The notes beneath the pieces were generated by a model. It did no database searches, was not told where the DNA came from, and saw nothing but the letters and a program-made list of their open reading frames with translations. From Deltaproteobacteria bacterium (GTDB lineage Bacteria > Desulfobacterota > GWC2-55-46 > JADFVP01), in assembly GCA_024275855.1 (NCBI GenBank), contig JAJRYL010000340.1, positions 1 through 18,810 of the forward strand: a stretch of DNA of 18,810 nt, read 5' to 3'. Both the position numbers and the translations under genes were made by a program. Shown piece by piece: positions 7,327-15,118 of the stretch (position 1 is its first letter; every line of letters begins with the position of its first letter).

Positions 7327-8783
7327 CTTGCGGCCCCGAAAAATAGCCCTTTTACCGGCTCGATAACAAGCCTTCGCATCCAGGCGGGTTTAAACATCTT
7401 GCTGTAAAAAGGTGAGAGCGAAACAACCGCCATAACAGAACCCAACGTTCCAAAGCGGCTGAACTGCTTTTTCCGCCATAACTTTCGCTGTTTTACCGTA
7501 AGCTCCAACGCAAGATCAAAAGCTTTTCTGCGTTCGGCGGCGCACATATCGGGGGTCTCTACATACGGTTCGTTCTCAAAATGCGACGCGCGGTTCAAGA
7601 ACTCTTCGGGCGGCGTAATAAAGAAGTTATTGCTTGTCGCCCACGCGAAAAGCTCTGTTGCCGGAAAAGGCACAAGATTGTAAAAGCGCGATTCCGCTAC
7701 AGGATATCTGCCGGCCAGAGCCAGCGAGGCCTCGAAATCTTTCCACGTCTCTCCGGGCAAGCCGACAATGAAGTACAGGTAGACCTCGAAACCGAGTTCG
7801 CACGCGAGCTTTATAGAGTTTTCTATCACCTCTACGCTCTCGCCTTTTTTTATGGAGCTAAGCACATGGTCAGCGCCCGACTCGACACCGAAAGAGAGCT
7901 GCCTGAACCCGACGCTCCAAAGTGTCTTTAAAAGCTTCACGTTTACCTTGTCGGCCCTTACGCCGTTTGGCACAGAAAAGGTAATGCCTGTGTAGCCCCT
8001 TTCAACAATAAGTTCGCAGAACCGGTAGACCCGCTCCGGTTTCATGGTGAAGTTGTCGTCCCAAATACTGAAAGTACGGGCTCCCTTATCGTACCAGTAC
8101 CCCACCTCTTCTATAATATGCTCCGGTGAACGGGTACGGAAATTCCTGCCTACGGCAGAGGCGACAGGGCAGAAGGTGCACAAGTACGGACAGCCTCGCG
8201 ACGTAAAGAGCGGTATCTCTTTTGTGTAGTTTTCGAGCGGAAACAGGTCGTACTTCGGAAACGGGATAGAGTCGAGGTCCGAGGTAAAAGTTCTCTCTCC
8301 GTTAAAGACCGGCAGCGAATTATGCCGGTAAATAAGCCCTTTAATCCGCGACAGGTCCGCGCCTTCGCAAAGTTCCGCAAGCGTCTGCTCGCCGTCCATA
8401 ACCACGCCATAATCTATACCGCCGCACTCGGCGAATACATCGAGCCTGAGTGTCGAGAGGTGCGCTCCGCCAAGCACTATATCTATATCCGGAAACCGGG
8501 CCTTAACGCGGTCTAAAAGGGCATAGTGGTGCTTGTACCCTAATGTCATCATAGTTATAGCGAGAAGGTCCGGCGCGTACTCTTTCAGTTTTTCCTGAAG
8601 AAGCTCCTCTTCCTGTTCGGGACGGAAGAGACCGAGATCGAGCACATCGTACTCAAACCCGTGCTTGCGCAGGCTTTGCGCAAGAAAGCCGAGACCGACC
8701 GGAAAGATATCCACATTACCCAGAAACCCGTAGTAGGCTAACCGCACCAGCAATATTTTTTTGTATCTTGCGCCTGCACTCAT
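7323..8783 (-). CDS. B12-binding-domain radical SAM protein (first of two)
   Basis: A 486-residue protein with an N-terminal cobalamin-binding-type Rossmann domain (about 8-140, with DIFPVGLGFLAQSL and IVLGGAHLS) followed by a radical SAM barrel. The [4Fe-4S] cluster cysteines are C198, C202 and C205 in TSRGCPYLCTFC (CxxxCxxC), and the SAM-contacting GVESG lies at 299-303. Class B enzymes of this shape methylate unactivated carbons or phosphinate P, or catalyse other radical rearrangements; the substrate cannot be read from sequence. Its ATG overlaps the stop of the GT-B gene as ATGA, and its stop overlaps the DUF218 start in the same way, so the three genes are probably translated together. 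The context suggests modification of a sugar or a lipid carrier. It differs from the second copy at 10366-11880, so the pair is not a recent duplication. Confidence 0.92.
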   Translation of the reverse strand: MSAGARYKKILLVRLAYYGFLGNVDIFPVGLGFLAQSLRKHGFEYDVLDLGLFRPEQEEELLQEKLKEYAPDLLAITMMTLGYKHHYALLDRVKARFPDIDIVLGGAHLSTLRLDVFAECGGIDYGVVMDGEQTLAELCEGADLSRIKGLIYRHNSLPVFNGERTFTSDLDSIPFPKYDLFPLENYTKEIPLFTSRGCPYLCTFCPVASAVGRNFRTRSPEHIIEEVGYWYDKGARTFSIWDDNFTMKPERVYRFCELIVERGYTGITFSVPNGVRADKVNVKLLKTLWSVGFRQLSFGVESGADHVLSSIKKGESVEVIENSIKLACELGFEVYLYFIVGLPGETWKDFEASLALAGRYPVAESRFYNLVPFPATELFAWATSNNFFITPPEEFLNRASHFENEPYVETPDMCAAERRKAFDLALELTVKQRKLWRKKQFSRFGTLGSVMAVVSLSPFYSKMFKPAWMRRLVIEPVKGLFFGAAR

Positions 8784-9037
8784 GATACAAGCCCCCTGCT
8801 TTTACCTTTACCCGTAACGGCTATTCTCTCAACAAGGCGCGCCACCCTTTCGCCCGCCTTGCCGTCTCGGTTTCTCGTATGCCGATCTACAAAAATCCGT
8901 CGCCGCCGGGAAAGCCTCTCAGACTCTGTACCGCCGGCAACTACAAGCCCCACCATAGAGACCAGCTCTTCGGAGGTTTTAGCCGATAGCACCGCTCCGC
9001 TCTCTATATATAGCGGCGATAGGGTTGCTTCCGTCAC
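8780..9037 (-). CDS. GT-B gene, 3' frame (C-terminal end)
   Basis: This frame has 85 residues and carries the last helices of the transferase: ESGAVLSAKTSEELVSMV and a basic segment RLSRRRRIFVDRHT. The GTG at its head is not a convincing start because the homologous region continues in the other frame upstream. Its stop overlaps the radical SAM ATG as ATGA, showing that this is the natural end of the gene. Confidence 0.55.
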   Translation of the reverse strand: MTEATLSPLYIESGAVLSAKTSEELVSMVGLVVAGGTESERLSRRRRIFVDRHTRNRDGKAGERVARLVERIAVTGKGKSRGLVS

Positions 9038-9485
9038 CGTACAAAATTACCGGTTTATCGGCGATAAGCGCCTCGAGCGCGGTTGTAGAATGAAATGTAA
9101 GAAGCGCGTCGCACGCCTTTATCGCCTCTTCCACGGCTGTTGAGCCCGGCATATCCACAACCACGGCCACGCCCGTCTTCTCTATTATCTTTCTGTGTAC
9201 CTGAACATCTTCATCCGGGTGCGGCCTTAGTGTAACAACCGCGCCGTCTATCCGCTTTGCGGCCCGATATATCTCTTCGAGCATCTTAACTCTTGCGGCC
9301 TCACTTCCAAAACATCCGGCTACATTGGGTTGCGAGGCAAAGAGAATATCTACCTTGTTCTCTGCAACGGCAGAGGTTTTATCCGTATTAACCGAAGAAG
9401 TATCGCTACCGCCGCCTGAGACAAGAACATCGAAGCGCGGCTGCCCGGTTACGCTGAACTTTTCAGTATTCAGGCCCATTTTCAA
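8979..9485 (-). CDS. GT-B gene, middle frame (donor-binding domain)
   Basis: This frame has 168 residues and includes VTGQPRFD, the LRPHPDE motif and the FHSTTALEAL motif of the donor-side domain. The TTG at 9485 overlaps the previous frame's stop as TTGA, so coupled re-initiation cannot be fully excluded. Homologous sequence (FGESSLECLLK) extends upstream of it in the same frame, which favours a frameshift. Confidence 0.6.
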   Translation of the reverse strand: MKMGLNTEKFSVTGQPRFDVLVSGGGSDTSSVNTDKTSAVAENKVDILFASQPNVAGCFGSEAARVKMLEEIYRAAKRIDGAVVTLRPHPDEDVQVHRKIIEKTGVAVVVDMPGSTAVEEAIKACDALLTFHSTTALEALIADKPVILYGDGSNPIAAIYRERSGAIG

Positions 9486-10351
9486 AAGGCATTCGAGCGA
9501 ACTTTCGCCAAAAGCGCGCTATACTCCGTACCGATAAACCGCCAGTTGACGGCCTCCGCCGACACAAGCCCGTACTGAACGTGTAGGGTTGGCACCCCAT
9601 TTTCAGCGGCGCATAAAAAAGAGGCCCGGCACCTTGTATCACAATCGTCGGCGCCTATTACCACGTCAAGATCACCGGCATCGAGGTAACGGGACGCAAG
9701 TTCGACATCCTTAACCGCCTCGTACAGGTACGTCTTAATACTGCTCTTTTGACCAAGCCAGGCCAACAGGCGGCGGGCGGCGCTAACGTCCGTTGAGATT
9801 TTTTCAGGATCGATCCGCCCTACAAGAGCCTTAACCGACCGGCTTAACTCCGACCTATGCGCACCAATAAGCCCGAAAGCCTCCTTATCGAGGTAGTCCT
9901 CTATATAATCTACAGAATCAAAACCAGCTATACTCCTTTCAACTGCACGGAGCCTGCTTGTAAGCACCCTCACCCTGCGGCCACGGCTCTTAAGCAGATT
10001 AGCGACACAAAGGAAGCTTGCCGCCTGCCGTGGCTCAAAGGCAAGAAAAAGAACGCTTCCTTCTCTGTATTCCCCTCGCCTGTCTTTTATTCTGGTCGCG
10101 TGTAATTCACGGTACCTGTTACGCTTCGCGCGCAAAAAAGACTTTAACGCGAAGCCGGTTGCGACGCCCTTAGCGCCTTTTAAAATTTCCGGCACAAAAT
10201 AGATCGCGAGCCCCGGAGCGACAACATCCCATAAAGATACGCCGTTCAGGCGTGTAGCTTCGCTTATGCTGCGCCCCCCGACCTTGTAAGCGCCTATCTT
10301 TAAAACCATGTCTGACGACATCTGTAACAGTTGAGATGGATTCACTCGCAC
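9482..10351 (-). CDS. GT-B gene, 5' frame (N-terminal domain)
   Basis: This frame has 289 residues and covers the N-terminal half of the transferase: SVLFLAFEPRQAASFLCVANLLKSRGRRVRVL, VVIGADDCDTRC and PTLHVQYGLVS, in the Rossmann-like pattern of GT-B enzymes. It goes out of frame at EYSALLAKV and ends 11 codons later. The start is GTG; the in-frame GTG two codons downstream has better spacing from GAGG. Confidence 0.65.
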   Translation of the reverse strand: MRVNPSQLLQMSSDMVLKIGAYKVGGRSISEATRLNGVSLWDVVAPGLAIYFVPEILKGAKGVATGFALKSFLRAKRNRYRELHATRIKDRRGEYREGSVLFLAFEPRQAASFLCVANLLKSRGRRVRVLTSRLRAVERSIAGFDSVDYIEDYLDKEAFGLIGAHRSELSRSVKALVGRIDPEKISTDVSAARRLLAWLGQKSSIKTYLYEAVKDVELASRYLDAGDLDVVIGADDCDTRCRASFLCAAENGVPTLHVQYGLVSAEAVNWRFIGTEYSALLAKVRSNAF

Positions 10352-10365
10352 CCTCGGATCAACCC

Positions 10366-11880
10366 CTAATGCTTCTTCTCTATACTGCGCTGAAGTTCAG
10401 CGTACTCTTTATTAAACTTAAACCGCGCCGGAAAATGGCCAAGAATCTTGGCCACTGTCTTTTGCGCTCCATTCGCCCTGGCATATATAATACTTCTGCT
10501 CACAAGCCTTAGCGCCTCGTCTATGCCTTTCTTTAAAAAGACCGACGGATGCCTGCGTACGTATGCCTTATAATTCCGGTACAGGGTCTCCTCAAGCTCA
10601 AACTTCTTCTTTATCAGCGTATCGTCATCCCAGCCGGTAAAGTTGACAAGCAGCGGCGCGCCCGGATAGTATCCCTGTCCCAGGCCGTTCAGCCACTCGA
10701 TCTCGTCTGTAATAGTGCCGTCCTTTACACAATTATCATACAGCGCGGAACCGGGCAGCGGTGTAATCAGGCTGACGTTAGCCGGCGAACCGGGGTACGG
10801 AGGATAATAATTGAGCCTCTTAAAGTAATCGACGGTCTCGTTAATAGTCGTATCGTCTTCTCCCGGATAACCGAATATCATCTGCACGACAACAAAAAGT
10901 CCGGTCTCTACCGCGTTAGACACAGCCTCTCTCGACTGCTCTACCTTCACTTTTTTGTTCATCGCGTCGAGTATCTTCTGGCTTCCCGACTCAACGCCAA
11001 AGCCGACATAAGTGCAACCGCTTGCCTTCATAGCCCTTAGCAATTCTTTATCGCATATATTGACCCTGCCCTGACAACCCCACTTTATGTTCAGCTTAGC
11101 AAGCGCGCCGCAAATCTCGTACCCCCGTTTTTTACTCGATATAACAAGCTCGTCTATAAAAGCTATAGAGTCTACGCCGTACTTGTCTTTAAAGAACTGA
11201 ATCTCTTTAACGACATTTTCAACGGACCTTCTGCGCACATTCTTAAACGTCATAGAGCAGAAGTTACAACTGTACGGGCAGCCTCGCGACGTAACGATGC
11301 TCATAGTTTTTTTTGTGGGCGCGTCTCCGTACAACCCCTGCCCCTCGAAATACTTTTCCATATCAAAGAGATGATACGGAGGAAAACCGATTGAATCGAG
11401 GTCGTCAACATAAACGGCCTCACCGTTATTTATTATCCTGCCGTTCTCTCTGTACGTTATGCCCTTAACGTCTTTCAGGTTATCGAGGCTCTTTACAAGT
11501 CTTTGTATGGTAATATCGCCTTCGCTCTTCACGCAGATATCGGCGTTTGTACCGGTAAGCACCTGCATAGCGCTATAGGTGGCGAGCGGGCCGCCGACAA
11601 CAACCGGAACATCAGCGTGGCACGCCTTGCAGATATCGACAACCTCTTTAAAGTGCGCGAACTGGGTAGAGTAAGCGGTAATGCCGATCAGTTCGACATT
11701 CATCGCCTTTATACGCTCAGTCAGGCTTGCCTGCGAGTGCGCCGTCTTCTCCATCTGCAAGTCTATAAGCTCTACGTCGCACCCGACATCGAGCAACGCG
11801 CCTGCAATATAAGCGAGGCCGAGAGGAAAGAAATTTATTTCCCTGTCGCCGTGATGCAGTTGTATAAGCAATACTTTCAT
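10366..11880 (-). CDS. B12-binding-domain radical SAM protein (second of two)
   Basis: A 504-residue protein with an N-terminal cobalamin-binding-type domain (INFFPLGLAYIAGAL and VPVVVGGPLATYS) and a radical SAM domain. The cluster cysteines are C201, C205 and C208 in TSRGCPYSCNFC, GVESG lies at 295-299, and FGYPGED follows later. A C-terminal tail of about 100 residues (LFVNFTGWDDDTL and beyond) follows the barrel and has no motif I recognise. Members act on lipids, tetrapyrroles, antibiotics or sugars, and this sequence alone does not decide. GAGGAA about seven bases before the ATG at 11880 gives a clear start. It lies between a methyltransferase and the broken GT-B gene, suggesting it modifies the same glycan or its carrier. 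The similarity to the protein at 7323-8783 is confined to family motifs as far as I can see. Confidence 0.92.
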   Translation of the reverse strand: MKVLLIQLHHGDREINFFPLGLAYIAGALLDVGCDVELIDLQMEKTAHSQASLTERIKAMNVELIGITAYSTQFAHFKEVVDICKACHADVPVVVGGPLATYSAMQVLTGTNADICVKSEGDITIQRLVKSLDNLKDVKGITYRENGRIINNGEAVYVDDLDSIGFPPYHLFDMEKYFEGQGLYGDAPTKKTMSIVTSRGCPYSCNFCSMTFKNVRRRSVENVVKEIQFFKDKYGVDSIAFIDELVISSKKRGYEICGALAKLNIKWGCQGRVNICDKELLRAMKASGCTYVGFGVESGSQKILDAMNKKVKVEQSREAVSNAVETGLFVVVQMIFGYPGEDDTTINETVDYFKRLNYYPPYPGSPANVSLITPLPGSALYDNCVKDGTITDEIEWLNGLGQGYYPGAPLLVNFTGWDDDTLIKKKFELEETLYRNYKAYVRRHPSVFLKKGIDEALRLVSRSIIYARANGAQKTVAKILGHFPARFKFNKEYAELQRSIEKKH

Positions 11881-11913
11881 AAAAAATTCCTCAACATAAA
11901 TTCAAAAAAAGTA

Positions 11914-12750
11914 CTACTTCTTTCTTGCGACTATATAATACTTAGGCGCAATAGGAAAGAGCGCCTTTATACCTGTTCTGTCGGTAAGCCTCATCAACTT
12001 CGTAAGCAGCCGAGGCGCGGCCTTGACAACCGCCTCGCCGAGCCCTTTAGGAAGAGCGACAAAAGGAAATAACAGACCTATGGGCTGGCACTTTAAGATC
12101 TCGTTGCCTTCGCGCTCGAAAACAGCACAGTACTCGGCAGCGGAAAAACGATTTTCGTAGTGCGGAAAATCCCTGAAACTTCTACGAACAAGATTCCCGA
12201 AGTCCCTTTTAACAATATTTTTTAGAAGCCTGTAAGGAAAAAAGACTGTATCCATAACCGTCTGCGTCGAGAACTTTTTAGGTATTATGCAGTGCACATG
12301 TATGCCGCCCGGACGTATAAGCTCTGTCATACACCTGGTAATCGGCTCAAGCTCTTCAAAATGCTCAAGCAGCCCAAAGCTCATAATACAGTCGAACGAG
12401 TTCTTTTCAAGTTTAGAGTTTAACAGGTCGTCGTAAACAAACGTACCCTTCGCGCCGAAGGCCTCGAAATTATGCCTCGCAAGGCGCAACGCCTCATGCG
12501 CAAAATCTGAGCAGGTTGAGTCGTAACCGCGAAGCGCAAGATAGAGCGCGGCTCTTGCTCCGCCGCAACCGCACTCAAGCACCTTATTTCCGTCCTGGCC
12601 GGCAAGAAACTCTTTTACATCTTCATAGACATACTCAAAAAGAGCGAGGTTTGTCAAATTTGCCGGTGTCTTTATCTCCTCCGTATACGTTGTACTCAGA
12701 TTAACGTATGAACTATCCCAATTCTCTACCTTGTTACCCAACTCTGCCAT
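11914..12750 (-). CDS. Class I SAM-dependent methyltransferase
   Basis: A 278-residue protein with a standard methyltransferase core: motif I VLECGCGGARA (57-67), an acidic SDFAHEAL strand end, DCIMSFGLLEHFEELEP as motif III, and LIRPGGIHVHCIIPKK. The region after about residue 190 is specific to this protein and ends in a basic tail. GGGAG eight bases before the ATG at 12750 supports the start. The gene lies 40 bp after the flippase gene and 33 bp before a radical SAM gene. O-methylation of a glycan sugar or of a lipid-linked intermediate is the simplest role; I cannot identify the acceptor. The YYIVARKK end is a common closing pattern of this superfamily. Confidence 0.9.
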   Translation of the reverse strand: MAELGNKVENWDSSYVNLSTTYTEEIKTPANLTNLALFEYVYEDVKEFLAGQDGNKVLECGCGGARAALYLALRGYDSTCSDFAHEALRLARHNFEAFGAKGTFVYDDLLNSKLEKNSFDCIMSFGLLEHFEELEPITRCMTELIRPGGIHVHCIIPKKFSTQTVMDTVFFPYRLLKNIVKRDFGNLVRRSFRDFPHYENRFSAAEYCAVFEREGNEILKCQPIGLLFPFVALPKGLGEAVVKAAPRLLTKLMRLTDRTGIKALFPIAPKYYIVARKK

Positions 12751-12790
12751 CTAAACGCTCCCGATTCACTATTAATTCTACAAAATAACC

Positions 12791-14332
12791 TTACCTTCTA
12801 CTCTTAAACCTTGCCAAATTTAAAGAACGTATCTGCCCCGAAGTACCCGCGACTCGATTAATATACGGATAAAAAAGAAGTATAAAGGCGGTTGACACTA
12901 AAACCTGTATTGCCGTTCTGGCAACATCCCCAACCAGCACACTGCCTGTTAGAGCCAGGTAACCGGAACTATAGAGGTAAAAGAGCACGTTTATAGCATA
13001 AACAGTGTAGATGCTCGCTATCAGCTTAACCGTCTTTCTACCCCCGGCCTTTAAAGACCTCAACCCGCACCACAGAACCATAGTGCCGTAAAAAAGGTAG
13101 CATAACGTAGTACCGAGCGCCATAGCCTCTATACCGTAACCGGCTTTAAGCACAAGGTAGTCTATAACTACCAGAAGTAATATAGCCGTAAACTGCACTT
13201 TTAAAAGATGCCTCTGCATATCGACGGATATAAGATAATTGGTGAAGATAGAGCTTGTAGTTAGAAAGAAGCTGCCTATTATAAGTATAGTTATCAGTGG
13301 AAGCCCCGGTATATACTCAGGAAGAAGGTACATTACCAGCAGCCTTACGACCGCCGCTACTACAAGCGTTAACCATGTCATTACAAACGTTACTATAAGG
13401 GTCGGGACAAGAGTCCACTTCTTAGCAGCGGTAGAGTTTTGCTCTTTGCCGAAAGATTCGAGCATACGAGGGTACAGAACCGACGAAAGCACGGCGGGAA
13501 TAGAATAAAGCCCGCCTACGAACATAGAGCCTATGGCGTAAAACCCAAGACTTTTGCTGTCGAGCATCTTTACTATTATCCATCTGTCCGCCGTAAGAAA
13601 TATTGAAAAACCGATGGTAAACAGTATAAGCGGCGCGCCTACCTTGAAGAGCAGCCTCAGGGCTTTAAAATCGAACAATAGGCGGTACCTGTACCCGCCC
13701 GCGAGAAATATATATATGTTGACCAGAATATGCCCGGCTAAAAGAGCATAGAGCGCAATACTAACACCGGGCGAAAAGAGGTAAAAACCCGATAAGATAA
13801 TAGCAAGCGTAACCACCGGCAGTAGAAACATAGCAAAACCAAGTATGCCGAACCTTTTATCGTTTCTTAATACGGTGAGCATAAAGATATAAATCTGATT
13901 AAAGAACAGGACGAAAGCAAGTATCTTTAAACCCGGACCGAGCCCTTTCAGCTCAGTGCCCCAGTGCAGGAAACCGGCGCCGAAAACAACTACAAAGATG
14001 ATTATCTGTAGCAGAACCACACCTGAAAAGCAGCTCCGCTCGTACTTGAGAACATCTGCGGGGCGCCCCATACCCCTTGATATGGGAACCTGCTTGCTCA
14101 TACCGTGAATAAGGCCGAGATGCCCGTGGTGATTATAACTCATTATTACAATAAGAAGGTTCCACACCCCGTACATGGCCGGGCCGAACATTCCGGCAAG
14201 AAAGAAGTTTTGCAGTATACTTACCGCCTGAGCCCCGAAGGTACCAAAAAAGTACTTTACCGTATCGGAGAGTATAACCCTCTTTTCGCTCTTCACGTCC
14301 GCAACGGCATTATAGGTACTCGTCTCTTCCAT
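12791..14332 (-). CDS. wzx: Wzx-type lipid-linked oligosaccharide flippase (MATE/PST superfamily)
   Basis: A polytopic protein of 513 residues with about 12-14 hydrophobic helices, matching the polysaccharide transport family that flips undecaprenyl-diphosphate-linked repeats across the inner membrane. The N-terminus has SDTVKYFFGTFGAQAVSILQNFFLAGMFGPAMYGVWN, typical of Wzx/PST proteins, and helices alternate with short basic loops to the C-terminus. The frame is open upstream to a GTG at 14380, but I prefer the ATG at 14332, which follows GGGAAG at about 11 bases and gives a normal cytoplasmic tail before the first helix; the longer version would add MIIDSKWSFFYGKRCF with no ribosome-binding site. 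The gap to the cytidylyltransferase gene is 90 bp, the largest in the window. It is the only transporter gene found. Confidence 0.92.
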   Translation of the reverse strand: MEETSTYNAVADVKSEKRVILSDTVKYFFGTFGAQAVSILQNFFLAGMFGPAMYGVWNLLIVIMSYNHHGHLGLIHGMSKQVPISRGMGRPADVLKYERSCFSGVVLLQIIIFVVVFGAGFLHWGTELKGLGPGLKILAFVLFFNQIYIFMLTVLRNDKRFGILGFAMFLLPVVTLAIILSGFYLFSPGVSIALYALLAGHILVNIYIFLAGGYRYRLLFDFKALRLLFKVGAPLILFTIGFSIFLTADRWIIVKMLDSKSLGFYAIGSMFVGGLYSIPAVLSSVLYPRMLESFGKEQNSTAAKKWTLVPTLIVTFVMTWLTLVVAAVVRLLVMYLLPEYIPGLPLITILIIGSFFLTTSSIFTNYLISVDMQRHLLKVQFTAILLLVVIDYLVLKAGYGIEAMALGTTLCYLFYGTMVLWCGLRSLKAGGRKTVKLIASIYTVYAINVLFYLYSSGYLALTGSVLVGDVARTAIQVLVSTAFILLFYPYINRVAGTSGQIRSLNLARFKSRR

Positions 14333-14422
14333 AAAACAGCGCTTCCCGTAAAAAAACGACCATTTACTATCTATAATCACAAAACAGGCTGCATTCCAAC
14401 CCGGCAGGAAAAACCGTTTTAG

Positions 14423-15118
14423 CTACCCCTGAGAGGCCATTAACGCCTCGGCTATACGAAAGTCGGTTATGTCGTCTATATCCACGCTACGCTCTTTGGG
14501 CATGATATAGGCGTAGGTGCGTGTTCCGAACAGTGTATTGCGCTCAACAAGAAATCCGGCGTCTACCACATAAAGGGCGCCGTTTAAGCGGTATGCCGGG
14601 GGCAGCTCCTGTGAGCGCACCAACCGCTCTTCCGGTAAAAAATCTTTCATACAGCCATCAACCCCGAGCGTATTCGCCCACCAATGGTGCCGGTCTTCTG
14701 CAACAGATATAATACTTTGGGCCTTCCGCTTTGAAAAAAGCCTTATACCGGCGTCTATATCTTTACCGGTTCTAAGCGGGCTTGTAGGTTGAAGCAGCGC
14801 GATAACGTCAAACGGGTCTCCATGTTCAATGAGATGCCTATAGGCATGCAGCAAAACGTCAACCGACGTAGCGCTATCGTCAGCAAGCTCCGGCGGCCGC
14901 AAAAAAGGCACTCCGGCACCATCCGCCTCGGCTACCGCGGCTATTTCCGGGTCATCGGTGCTGACTATGACTCGGTCGAGATAACAACTTGCCAAAGCCG
15001 CCTCTATGCTCCAGGTTATAAGCGGCTTTGAGTTTAGCTCCATTATATTTTTACCCGGCAGCCTTTTAGAGCCGCCGCGAGCCGGAATAATACCGACTAT
15101 CTTTCTGCCATCATACAA
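14423..15118 (-). CDS. neuA: CMP-nonulosonate cytidylyltransferase (NeuA/LegF/PseF type)
   Basis: A 231-residue enzyme that activates a nine-carbon sialic-acid-like sugar with CTP, yielding the CMP-sugar donor in the cytoplasm. The nucleotide-binding loop IIPARGGSKRLPGKN (10-24) is unmistakable. Further family marks are DRVIVSTDDPEIA (48-60), LLQPTSPLRTGKDID, YRLNGALYVVD and SVDIDDITDF. The length is as expected for a cytidylyltransferase without extra domains. The start is TTG at 15118, eight bases inside the upstream gene; GGGAG seven bases before it, and the absence of any ATG or GTG in this frame nearby, support it. It lies with neuB-, neuD- and aminotransferase genes. Neu, Leg or Pse as the final sugar cannot be told from this gene; the neighbouring synthase suggests Neu or Leg. 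Confidence 0.93.
   Translation of the reverse strand: MYDGRKIVGIIPARGGSKRLPGKNIMELNSKPLITWSIEAALASCYLDRVIVSTDDPEIAAVAEADGAGVPFLRPPELADDSATSVDVLLHAYRHLIEHGDPFDVIALLQPTSPLRTGKDIDAGIRLFSKRKAQSIISVAEDRHHWWANTLGVDGCMKDFLPEERLVRSQELPPAYRLNGALYVVDAGFLVERNTLFGTRTYAYIMPKERSVDIDDITDFRIAEALMASQG

Larger units (their letters stand above)
8780..10351 (-). pseudogene. GT-B-fold polysaccharide transferase with two frameshifts (candidate nonulosonate/Kdo-type transferase)
   Basis: Three frames join into one protein of about 523 residues. The N-terminal part (10351-9482) resembles an acceptor-type domain ending in VPTLHVQYGL and EYSAL. The middle part continues as FGESSLECLLKMGLNTEK, then VTGQPRFDVL, LRPHPDE, and DALLTFHSTTALEALIADKPVIL, typical of capsule, Kdo and glycerophosphate transferases of the GT-B superfamily. 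The end reads YIESGAVLSAKTSEELVSM. One T is missing in the TTTT at about 9506, and an extra base or missing dinucleotide occurs near the TATATATA run at about 9015. The gene is flanked by normal junctions, with ATGA into the next gene. The start is GTG at 10351 or, better placed behind GAGG, GTG at 10345. Next to neuB/neuA/neuD, transfer of a nonulosonate is plausible but inferred. It may be a young pseudogene or an assembly error. Confidence 0.72.

Noticed and set aside
8190..11300. Short identical DNA shared by the two radical SAM genes (cagcctcgcgacgta at about 8188 and 11280) as a repeat or recombination site
   Set aside because: The match encodes the conserved TSRGCP motif in both proteins, so it reflects family conservation and not a separate repeat element.
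11503..12072. A 189-codon open frame on the plus strand across a gene junction
   Set aside because: It covers the start of a clear radical SAM gene and the end of a clear methyltransferase gene on the other strand. Its composition looks like antisense translation, with no motif.
14370..14399. Possible internal promoter before wzx: TTGGAA and TATAGA on the coding strand with an 18-base spacer
   Set aside because: Each box matches only four of six consensus positions. Similar matches are expected by chance in AT-rich gaps, and there is no other evidence of a start site.
14408..14420. AAAACGGTTTTT after the neuA stop as a terminator
   Set aside because: The stem would be at most four A-T pairs with a three-base loop, far too weak for an intrinsic terminator.
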